Positions 22,769 to 32,038 of a DNA stretch of 64,000 nt are shown here, piece by piece (positions within the stretch are counted from its first letter, which is position 1; each line of letters begins with the position of its first letter). This DNA is from Icerya purchasi (taxonomy: Eukaryota > Arthropoda > Insecta > Hemiptera > Monophlebidae): NCBI GenBank assembly GCA_039619475.1, contig CM077115.1:38202444-38266443 (forward strand). The letters run 5' to 3'. The position numbers were made by a program, and so were the translations under genes. The notes below the pieces were generated by a model. The model worked only from the letters and a program-made list of their open reading frames with translations, was not told the origin of the DNA and ran no database searches.

Positions 22769-23194
22769 TCATTCTTCTTGTTCTAATTCCAAGTGAAAAA
22801 CTTGCTCACTGTTCAGTGCTTTTTCAGCACGTTCGTCCGTTACTGGGGGCTCAGTAATTGTATCGTCCGTCAACATTCGACAGCCCCAAAGCCATCGGTA
22901 TCGCATTCGAGTCACCAGTCTTGAATGTTCGCATTTTTCAAATCTTGCGGAGTCTTCACGTCCAGCTGTCCGATACAAACTAGTTGTTTGCTGGCTCTCT
23001 ATATGCACATGGTGGCAAATATAATTTTTAAATTCCCGCTTTTTCCCGGTCCAAATGCTCAGGATTTCCTGGTTACTAGAATTGTACAAGAACTTATACG
23101 AAAGCAATCCAACAAACTGAAGCGAAGGCAAAATATCAGTAAAAACAATAAAATTGAAAATAAATTCATCTTTTTTTGAAGTTGTTTCATTCAC
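22769..23194 (-). other. Open frame of 141 residues, unidentified
   Basis: An uninterrupted minus-strand frame from ATG with an acidic C-terminus (VFHLELEQEE). The part from about residue 75 onward (SLYRTAGREDSARF) has coding-like composition, whereas the N-terminal half is A+T-rich and hydrophobic. I recognise no family. It could be a small unknown gene or one exon, but chance cannot be excluded. Confidence 0.2.
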
Positions 23195-23599
23195 ATTTTA
23201 TATATTTTACGGTTAAAATGGCTGCTAACTAACTCAAAAGAAATGTACGCTTACTTTATTATTACAAAAGTTTATTAAAGTTTATAGCCAAGCGGTTTTA
23301 TCCTATTTATAAATAGTTCTCTATTTTATAAAATTTATTTGTCGTTTAATATTTGCATACGCGCCAACTTCAAAGGATTTAGTTGAAGCTCCTCTTCTAA
23401 AAGTTTTACTACAAGGTTCAAATCTCCAAATAAATTGAAATGCATGAAAAACAATTTTTTTATGCGTTTCATTCAAATTTTAACTAAAAAAAAAAAAACA
23501 TCCATGTTAATGTACTGGCACAATAAATATAAATATTTCTTATTGTGAAAATAGAGATCTGCCGTTATAGAAAAAGACTTCTAATCGAAAAATTAGAGG

Positions 23600-23868
23600 C
23601 AAGTTGTAAAAGAAGAATAGATTTTTTTTTTGTTACTATTGATAATGTTTGACAAACGCAATATATTTTATGCAAATGAAAAAGAACGTTGTAATTTATT
23701 ATGTATATTAAAAAAAAGTACATTCACTTTCGCTTCAAATGTTTTTTGTTTTTTTTTTTTAATCAAAATTATCATTTGGCAATTTTTACCTTTTTTTCCT
23801 CGGTTTTACAACAAAACTCTTAGCTTTTTCCCGGTATACAAAATTCCCGGTTGAGCGGCCACCCCCTG
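23600..23868 (-). mobile_element. hAT-like MITE fragment (CAGGG-GTGGCC family)
   Basis: Reading the minus strand from 23868, the sequence CAGGGGGTGGCCGCTCAACC and the following words (CGGGAAAAAG, AAAAATTGCC, CATTTGAAGCG, AATAGTAACAAAAAAA) align with the element at 40222-40542. The far end is not recognisable, so this copy is truncated at about 23600. CA-start termini with GTGGCC suggest hAT-type inverted repeats. Confidence 0.6.
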
Positions 23869-23924
23869 ATGCCACAATAAATTTATCCGATGCAAGAAGC
23901 TTATTGCAAATCTTTGTTAATCGA

Positions 23925-23928
<4 letters not shown>

Positions 23929-23956
<28 letters not shown>
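23929..23956. repeat. AT dinucleotide microsatellite
   Basis: An uninterrupted TA run followed by a slightly richer segment (TCGCTTCGCTCGCTAG at about 24036-24051). Such AT runs often mark the ends of dispersed repeats in this window. Confidence 0.8.
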
Positions 23957-23959
<3 letters not shown>

Positions 23960-24676
23960 GCATATAGATAACGTACGCGTTTACCAGGGGTTAGCGGTCC
24001 CTGCTCACTATGCTCGCCAACTCCACTTACCCCTCTCGCTTCGCTCGCTAGTGCCTCAACAGTTGTAGATTAAAACTTTTATTTTAGGCTATTTTCAGAA
24101 GAAGTAAAATTCTGAATCTGATATTTTAATTCTATTGCATTAATTTAATGTCATGTTCAAGATAAAATATTACATTTTTTTTTATGCGTTTCATCGAATT
24201 TTATTTATTTCGGCGCTTCCCCTACTATTGAATTCACACTATGTCATCGAATTCGTTGAAATCTCAACTTTTTTTCAGTAAAATATGACTTAACGCCAAA
24301 TATCGATCTTTTAAATTACATAAAAGATTACCTTAAGAAATTGGCTTTATTTCCCTCGTAAAAATCTCGAAGTATAATTTGAATTAAAAAATAATAAAAA
24401 AGTAATCATAAAACAGCTTGCCTACAAGTCCGCAACACAGTGAGACATTTTCATGTTTTCCCGTAAAAGTAGGTTTTGTACAGCCATTCAGGCATCCGCC
24501 GACATTAAAACGTCGTTCGCTTCGCGGCCTCCGTCGATATGAGAATGTCGCCGTGTAACCTCTAAATGCCTTGTACATATTATATCGCAACGTATTATTT
24601 CGAGATTGAACCTACCTACTGTACCTCTAAATGCTTTGTACATATTATATTTCAATGTATTTGCAAAAATATATAT
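23957..24676. other. Repeat-derived flank of the endonuclease ORF
   Basis: Contains a local duplication: CCTCTAAATGCCTTGTACAT at about 24560 and a near copy (CCTCTAAATGCTTTGTACAT) at about 24623, both followed by ATTATAT. No gene is visible. Confidence 0.4.
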
Positions 24677-25600
24677 TTAACAACTACTACCGCTAGTACA
24701 AGGTTCCTTATTTACATCATTATCGTTAGGGGTAGTAATAGTGAGCGATGGCCGATGGTAAGAAAAGTACGACACATAAGCTAACGTTTGTACGTTCGAT
24801 ACGTTTCGAGTAAAGATTCCGTCGATGCACGTCATATTTCGCGTTGTCGAAAGGTCCACTGAATTATTCATCTCACAACCGAACGTTTCACTCATGAATT
24901 GACGGAATCGCAATCCATCGTCCAAGCGGAAATCGATGTTGAAATCACCACAGACTATGATCGGTAAATCGTACAGCTTTATTTCATCGATAAAGAGAAA
25001 CAGACCTTTCAGCTTGATCGAGTACGGTAGTAGATAACGTTCGAAGAAATTGATCTTACCGTTCAACGTTGTCCCGTTTGAGAGGTACGTCGCTACGAGT
25101 AACGCACGCTCTCCATCGATCGTCGTTTCGGCTTTGCATATATCACCGACGTCCATCGATATCACGTTACATTCTTCGAGACCATTTTTTTCCTGATTAA
25201 TACGAATCAGCGGCCGACTGCGGTTCTTCAGAGCGTCCGAATCCAATTTCCTCTCGTAAATCGCTATACCACCAGCCATGTTGCCGTTGTCGCGTTTGTG
25301 TCGATTTACGAGCGAGTAACTTTCAAGTTCAAATTTATCGCAATCGGGGTTTGATAACCACGTTTCAGAGAGAGCGAGTAAACTGCACGAAGGTATAACA
25401 AAGTCACACGTTATATCGAGTGAGTGTGAGCGCAACGACTGAACGTTGAATGAACATGTCCGATTTCGCTGTGTGTTTACAAGGATTGTCATTCCTCGTT
25501 TGTTGAAATTGCGCAAATTTTTCGGCAACAGTATTCGCGAAGAGGACGGTGTATCGCGTACGAAACTATAAAACTCTTCGGAATCCATAACACTTTTCAT
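24677..25600 (-). CDS. Endonuclease/exonuclease/phosphatase-fold protein, mobile-element type
   Basis: An intact 307-residue minus-strand ORF has the layout of an EEP-superfamily endonuclease as found in LINEs and in some animal Helitron-type elements. Visible blocks are SFNVQSLRS (50-58), LSETWL (77-82, metal-binding E79), IIVCGDFN (214-221), STTRNMTCIDGIF (251-263) and SYFSYHRPSL (277-286). In classical enzymes the last block is SDH; here it reads SYH, so the aspartate of the catalytic dyad is replaced. I recall the same SYH version in other hemipteran mobile-element proteins. No reverse transcriptase or helicase follows in frame. Start is the first ATG at 25600. It could be a stand-alone fragment of an element or a retained gene. 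The ORF is unusually open and G+C-richer than its flanks. Confidence 0.65.
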   Translation of the reverse strand: MKSVMDSEEFYSFVRDTPSSSRILLPKNLRNFNKRGMTILVNTQRNRTCSFNVQSLRSHSLDITCDFVIPSCSLLALSETWLSNPDCDKFELESYSLVNRHKRDNGNMAGGIAIYERKLDSDALKNRSRPLIRINQEKNGLEECNVISMDVGDICKAETTIDGERALLVATYLSNGTTLNGKINFFERYLLPYSIKLKGLFLFIDEIKLYDLPIIVCGDFNIDFRLDDGLRFRQFMSETFGCEMNNSVDLSTTRNMTCIDGIFTRNVSNVQTLAYVSYFSYHRPSLTITTPNDNDVNKEPCTSGSSC

Positions 25601-25749
25601 GGGAAAGAAACGGTTTAAATAAGACTAAAGTTACAATTAATTTATAATTACTATGGTAATTGTTTTGTGCGCTCAGAAAATGTAAACAAGGAAATGACGT
25701 GTGAAATACACAACCCTACGGTTTTCATAAGAATTCGTTATAGAAAACA

Positions 25750-25945
25750 CTTCTCCATTTTGTGACGCTTTTCGAGTTTATGTGACAAAGTAAAGAGACA
25801 TGAAAATATTAGTAATCAGTCGCATCCAAGTAATGACATGAAGTGTTCGTAACGATTTTCCGTGACGGTCCATTTCGTGACGCTTATTTGATAACGCTTT
25901 TCAAGTTTATGTGCCAAAGCAAAGACATAAAAATGTCAAAAATAA
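25750..25945. repeat. 113-bp tandem repeat, first cluster
   Basis: About 1.7 diverged units sharing TTTCGTGACGCTT, CGAGTTTATGTG, AAAGTAAAGA and TTAGTAATCAGTCG with the cluster at 26614-26830. Located just upstream of the endonuclease ORF. Confidence 0.7.
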
Positions 25946-26613
25946 AACTAAATGAATAAACGAAAAAACAAAATTAAATTATACAAAAAGCTTAAGATAG
26001 AGCGTTTTAGCTATACGTTCAACGCGTCTATTAAGTTAACTTAATAATAAAGAAACGTACATAAATGGAGCCCGAAAACAGTAACACTGAAGTTCGGAAG
26101 TACTATATAGTAGTATAGTGTATATATGTGCGCGGATGGAGCATGAAATGCTGGGAAATTCTTAAAAAATTCCGAATGCAAATAAAGTTTTTAAATTTAA
26201 TTTTTTGTCAACTGTTGTTTAATCTATATGTCATACCTTATAAAAATAACTCATTAAGTTGCGGACATTTCGAGATTTTTAGATGACCAGCTTAATAAGG
26301 AAGAAGAAAACAAAAAATAACTTTTACTATCTACGTTTATATGAGAAATAAGCCTTATTAAAAGTTCATAATTTGCCGAAGTAGCTTATTTCCCGTCCGA
26401 AGTATTTCGAAATTGTCTTTTTCGATACTTCTTTTCTTTTGTTACACCGTTCTCTTAATGAAAATTACTGTTGCCGAACAATTTGCGCAATTTCTACAAA
26501 CGCGGAATGACACCCACGAAATCGGACGCCGAACGAGATAGGAAACACTTTTATCTACTTCTGTTCAATGCATACTCCCTTCTTTTTTTTTGGTCTCATT
26601 CAATGCTCACTTA

Positions 26614-26830
26614 TTAGTAATCAGTCGTATCCAAGTAAAGACATGAAATTTTCGTAACGATTTTCTGTAACGTTCCATTTCGTGACGCTTTTCGAGTTTA
26701 TGTGCCAAAGAAAAGACATGAAAATATTAGTAATCAGTCGTATCCAAGTAAAGACCTGAAATTTTCGTAGCGCTTTTCTGTGTCGCTTTTCGAGTTTATG
26801 TGCCAAAGTAAAGACGTGAAAATGTCAAAA
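26614..26830. repeat. 113-bp tandem repeat, second cluster
   Basis: Two units begin at 26614 and 26727 with TTAGTAATCAGTCGTATCCA and continue through TTTTCGAGTTTATGTGCCAA. The period is 113 bp. The two clusters are 670 bp apart and in the same orientation, and probably belong to one element that also includes the endonuclease ORF. Confidence 0.8.
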
Positions 26831-26920
26831 ACGTGGTAGGCCGGAAACAGACGCGAGGATTTCAGAACAATAGCCTCATCTCTCGTACTTCAGAAAAAAA
26901 AAACTACAGATAATTAAAAA

Positions 26921-27600
26921 ATGACTAGGACACGTGCAAAAATATATTTAAATAATAATCGGAATCAATTCGTATTTCGAAAATACAAGGCTTCGCGAGA
27001 TTCAATAAGGATATTACGTAATGTTAGTGAACAAGTGATGAACCGAAATCGCGATGCATACATATGCTTTGTTGATTGCAATAAATCATTCAACAAAGTA
27101 CGCTGGAAATGCTCTTCGCACTGTTGGAAAAAGTAGGCTGCTCAGGACTTGTATTAATATTGATTTAAAACGTGTACAACCGACAAAAAGCTATAATTCA
27201 AATTAATAATGACTTACGGAAGTCGTCAAATATATATAAAGGAGTAAAGCAAGAATGTTTACTCTCGTTGTTTCTATTTAATAGGTATATATTTCGAATC
27301 GATAGTTAACAAAACGTTAGATAATAGTAACTGTAAAGCAGGTATTGAAGGTGAAACATTAAAAACAATAAAATCTGCAGACGACCAGACATTAATATTT
27401 AGATTTACAAAGACGTTAAATAAAATATTACAATAATTAAATATGATAGGAAAGTAAAATGAGCATGAAAATAAATATCAAGAAAACGAAGACAATGTTG
27501 ATTAGTAAGAAACCTCGCCCTTTATACGCAGAAATTAATGAAGAAATAAAACAATTCAAATAACTAATATAAATAATAATTGAAAACTTGTGCTTTGTTC
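26921..27600 (+). pseudogene. RTE/CR1-like LINE reverse transcriptase fragment
   Basis: The plus strand encodes NQFVFRKYKASRDSI and then AYICFVDCNKSFNKVRW (26921-27136), the QFGFRxGxxTRDA and FVDxxKAFDxV blocks of reverse transcriptase. Past a frameshift it continues with IKGVKQECLLSLFLFN (GVRQGCPLSPxLFN block) near 27240-27280, SADDQTL near 27375 (catalytic ADD preserved, Y changed to S) and KKTKTMLISKKP near 27490. Multiple stops make it inactive. Clade assignment is from memory of insect elements and is approximate. Both ends are truncated. Confidence 0.8.
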
Positions 27601-27891
27601 TAAGATAAACATTAGCAGTGTTCAGTGTATTTCTTTATTACTAAACAATTTTCCAAATACTCTGCAAGACTCTCAAAAACAACTAAATAGAAATTATACT
27701 TCATCATATTCATTCTAAAATCGGTGTCAATAATAGAAACATTTAGTAGGAACATTTAAAATAATTGAATAGTGTAGTTGACAGTTTGGTTCACTTTGAA
27801 GTAACTGAAACATTATCAATTATTTTTACCGGCATTATAGCACCATAAAATGGAGATTTAGATATGGAAGAAATATAATCATAGTTATAGC

Positions 27892-29153
27892 CAGGGCCAG
27901 ATTATAGCCAAATGCCGCCGTGGGCTCAGTAATTTCTGCCGCCCTTGGAATAATTTATAATTTAAGTAATAAAAATTATAATCGAGTAACTAAAGTAAGA
28001 AAGGACATGAAAGTTAGAAAGTAATTTTCAATTAAAACATTTCACACATTTTTAAAACATACCTAAATTTTATTATAATTCTATACATACATTATTCTTT
28101 CATATGTCAATTAAAGTTTACATTTTTTAAGACGCAATTTTAAAGATGCAAATTCATTTATTATATCATTAAAGTTTAAATTCTTTACTAACTGTTCTTC
28201 AATAAATAAAACAGATAAATCATTTAACTCTTTTGGTGAGACATTGTTGATCTGAAAAAATTTTTAATTCTTTTTATCGTAAGAAAGGAGCGCCCTGCTG
28301 AGCAAATTTTATTCAGCGCTAATCTTTCTTTGTGTTTTTTCCCATCATGTTATCACGTTATTGTAATTGTGTTCTTTGTAGTGTTGTTAGAGTTGGTTTT
28401 TTCAGTTATATTTTGAGTTTTTACTTTCGTTTGTTAAATGATCACAAAAATTAAATAAAGTGTACATTTATTCTTAATATATTATTTTCGCCTTTAGCGT
28501 GTTTATTCATCAGATTCAGTATTCAGAATAGTTTCAACAGGTTATGGGCCCAGCACGCTTCCCGCAGTGCCCCAGTGCCACACTGCTTTGAGCACCTTTT
28601 ATCGTTTGGTACGGCAAGAAATAATATAAATAATTTTTCGAAAAATCTTCTTAACTTTTGTCGTATCAATGAGATACTGCTACTACATACATTTGTGAAT
28701 TTTCAGTTTTTCTTCCAGTCTTGTTTGACCTCTTATCATGCCGACCAGCCATTGTCTCGTGCACACTTCGAGAATTTCCTTTAACTGCTAATATAGCACC
28801 GTTTTGCCTAATAATAAAGAAACGTTCCGGTTTACACTTCGTTAATTTTAAATTCATTTCTCGATTCCCCCCTGCTTACATGTCATTTGTCTATAATCAT
28901 TTGGAAATTTTACCTAAATCAATATATTTCCATTTTAACTTTTCTGTACATTAATGCAAGTTAAAAAATGATTTTATCACATTCCTCTCCTACCCTGTTG
29001 CGATTAAAACGCCATAATATATAACAATATTTTGGAAATTTTAAGTATTTTTCAAAAGAAAAAACTTTTCAATCTCATGCAAATTTGCCGCCTTTCGGAT
29101 TTTGCCGCTGTGGGCTGTAGCCCATTTAAGTCCATGGTGTAAGTCCATGACTG
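27892..29153. mobile_element. hAT element remnant with diverged 8-bp target duplication
   Basis: A 1262-bp element begins CAGGGCCAGATTATAGCC and its inverted right end begins CAGTCATGGACTTACACC, sharing C-A-G, G-A, T-T-A and C-C-A positions. It is flanked by GTTATAGC (27884-27891) and GTTGTAGC (29154-29161), which match at 7 of 8 bases. Subterminal sequence near both ends contains the TGCCGC(C/T)GTGGGCT block. An internal minus-strand segment encodes the end of a transposase. Together these indicate a hAT-superfamily element with internal deletions and decay. Confidence 0.75.
28120..28310 (-). pseudogene. hAT transposase C-terminal fragment
   Basis: The minus strand reads VSPKELNDLSVLFIEEQL and NFNDIINEFASLKLRLKK. 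This resembles the C-terminal tail after the hAT dimerisation domain in ZMYM-type transposases, where (R)LNxLxLxSIE precedes a D...IDxFA block. Only this tail is recognisable and upstream frames are destroyed. Confidence 0.6.
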
Positions 29154-29279
29154 GTTGTAGCACTCATAAATTTATTTCATTCTTTCACTTTTGTAGTTGA
29201 GTAATTGCATATATTCTTTTTCTTCATAGTTGTTACCTCATTTGACTATACATACATAAATACATTAAATTCTTAATAT
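29154..29279. other. Short intergenic spacer
   Basis: A+T-rich spacer between the hAT remnant and the next repeat; nothing identified. Confidence 0.3.
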
Positions 29280-30000
29280 CTTTCGTATTTTGCAGACATC
29301 GCCAGCATATAAAAATCAAACGGTGTATGTTTGTGATCGCAAAATTTAAAAAGTAATGGATGGATTGACTTGAAATTTTTACATAACGTTGCATTTCTAT
29401 AATTTCTTTATCCTTAAATTTTCCCGGGAACGAGAAATTCTGAGCGTTTTTAAGAGGCGCGATCTATGATTTGTTTTCAACATTATAGCGAGTAATTTCA
29501 GAAAAACGTATTGCAGCTGTATATGCGGGAGGCTCTGTAATTACATAAGTGTGTGTAAATCAAATATGCGGCGACAGTGATGAGTGACGGAGAATATATA
29601 TGGATGAAAAAGAGAGAAAATGTGCAACAACGGGTTCGTTGAAAGGAACCAATCATCATCGTCGAGCTGCTAGAAGAAAAAAAAAAGGCGTTTTTTATGA
29701 CACTGTTAGTGATTTCGATGGCTAGACTGATTGAGAATGTTGAATCGCATGTCATTTGAAATTGTTATCTACACTGTGCGTATTGCAGTCAAAACGTGTA
29801 ATAATAATAATAAGGATTATTTGATTTCATTTGATTGCATTCCACAGCATAGCCATAGCAACACAAAGTATAGTATTAAATTGAATGGTGTGTTTTTTCA
29901 GTGAATTTATATTTACTACAATACTTTTATTTACTTTTCCAATCATTAATATTAATCTGAGCCACAGCGAAGTATGGCCGGATTTAGCTAGTTTTTGTAT
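29280..30000. mobile_element. Helitron-like or other dispersed repeat
   Basis: A G+C-richer block in A+T-rich surroundings. It includes AATGGATGGATTGACTTGAA, CGCGATC, a gap-free stretch with CGTCGAGCTGCTAGAAG and a right boundary near GGCCGGATTTAGCTAGT. From memory, words like these and the CTAGCTGTGCC boundary at 58990 mark abundant non-autonomous elements, often Helitron-like, in hemipteran genomes. No target duplication or coding potential is seen. The small frame at 29498-29755 is a shadow. Type assignment is uncertain. Confidence 0.45.
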
Positions 30001-31927
30001 AAAGAAGGCGAGCGCCTTAGTGTATCCAAGCTTAACATAGCACTCTATTTGGCTACGAATGAAATAGTATTATCAACTAAGCAAAATAAGTAAATAAATT
30101 AAAAATACCAATTAATATTTAATGAATAAATTTGTTTTCCAGTAATATTTTGAAAAAAAATAGTTATTCTTGTGGTTCAGTGAACATTTCATTTATACTG
30201 CATACTATTTTGCTTCAAAAACGACTCTATTGATTTTTACATTATGGTTTCTATGTAGTAAACATCTACATATATACAAAATTTAAAACGTAATTATACT
30301 TCCTTAATAATGTTTAACATTTTATTGCTTCATGAATTTTTTCAAAAACATTAAAATATGAATATTATTCAATATTATAAGTACCAGTGTGTACATTAAA
30401 TACTTAGCTAAACATTTTCAAAACTATCTTATCAACTGCCAACTATATGTAAATATTACACAGAAGTTTACAATATGTTACTATTAAAACAATGAAAAAT
30501 TCCAACTGAAATCAAAAGTGTTATTACATTTCCGTTCAAGGTTTGTAAAAAGTAAACGTTAAATTTGATCGATGATTATAATTTATAGGGCATAAATTAA
30601 ATATAATACGGCAATGCCGTAAAATTAATTGCAATCCTGATGCTACTATTGATTATTGGTAATATTTTAACAGTTATTAACAGCAAACAAAACACCATCG
30701 AATGAGGTCAGAAATATTTTCGTCTTTACAATATTGTATGCAATACGCGGCAACCCAATTGTTTCACTATATTGCTGTTAAAAGTTGCTTGTTTAAAGGC
30801 ACCTTAAGAAAATTTGAAAATTTAATTGTAGAAAAAAATATGAGTGCTAATTATTTTATTTCTCTAAAAAGTTTTTATATTTAAAAAGACTTGAAGTTCA
30901 AACGTTCTGAAATACATTTAAAGTTGATATAATTTTATTAATTTTATTACACACTGAATAAAACAATTATGTACAATGAAGACTTTAAATTTCATCATTA
31001 TTATTGTTTCATTTATTTTTTTTACTTGGGTCTTTTATTAAAAGAAATATTACTAGTTTGAATTGAAATTATTTATTAACGTTTAGAAAAACAATCAATC
31101 TTACCTTGATCTGAATGAAATTTAAAAACGTAATTAAATGTAATTTATTTGATATTGATAAAAAAATTTTATCAACTAGATCATATTTATCTTGAATTTA
31201 TACCAATTATAAGGTAATGAATATTTTACATTGCATACATTTAAACAATAAAAATTATTTAGTTTATTGTACGCATGCGATAATTTATCTTCAAACATCA
31301 AGACAATGATAGTAATATTGTATTTCTCTTGATCTCCTGCTAGTAAACAAATGCAACATATTCTTGCCTGTAGATGAAAAATTGTAGTTTTGTGAGAGAG
31401 GTTCGGGATGAGTTTCCTTTTCTGTTAAGCGTGGGAATTTATTAACTGATTAATTTGTTATATTACTACCACTAATACACGTAGTCGTAAAATAATATTA
31501 ATGTGATTTAGTCGAAATAATAATAATTATGTCTGTTATTGATTTAACGTGCGCATTTCGTATAGTACGTATCGATAGGAGTATGGTGAAATGTATATTT
31601 CAAATGTAGCAATTTTGAGTATACGTTTATCTTTAAATGATACGTGTTAGTTCGGTAATATGTAAAAACTACACTATGAATTACCAGCCTCCATTTATCG
31701 CCAACAAAAGTTTTCCAAGTAATTATGCGAATTATACTATTTCATATTCTAAATGTAGATGTTAATTTATAATTCAAGTTTACACTGTTATCATTTTTGA
31801 TAATTTTCTATAAAGAATATATTCAAATAAAATTAGTTGAGAAAGATAAGTTTTAGTATTATAATATACAAAACTTGAAAATATTTATTGAAAAAGTAAA
31901 GAAAAAAAGTACATTTTCGTATTACAG
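30001..31927. other. A+T-rich region upstream of RhoGAP exon A
   Basis: About 1.9 kb containing, in principle, the RhoGAP promoter and a very short first coding exon. The known exons need an upstream exon that supplies the ATG, very few codons and one leftover base. Several ATG plus GT combinations exist here and none can be chosen. Confidence 0.3.
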
Positions 31928-32038
31928 ATACTAGTGTAACGGAAGAACCGTACCCGAGTTTATCGGATTATCACGATTATGAACCAAACTTGGAATTTGA
32001 TGATACTGAACTGCAAACATCTGTAGCAGAAGTTGCAG
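31928..32038 (+). CDS. RhoGAP68F: RhoGAP68F exon A (acidic N-terminus)
   Basis: Acceptor TTACAG, then two bases completing a codon, then [19 protein letters not shown], ending with one base before the donor GTATTA. The PSLSDY motif is typical of the family N-terminus. Confidence 0.85.

Noticed and set aside
29498..29755. 85-residue minus-strand frame
   Set aside because: Inside a dispersed repeat, serine and phenylalanine runs from simple sequence; no domain.
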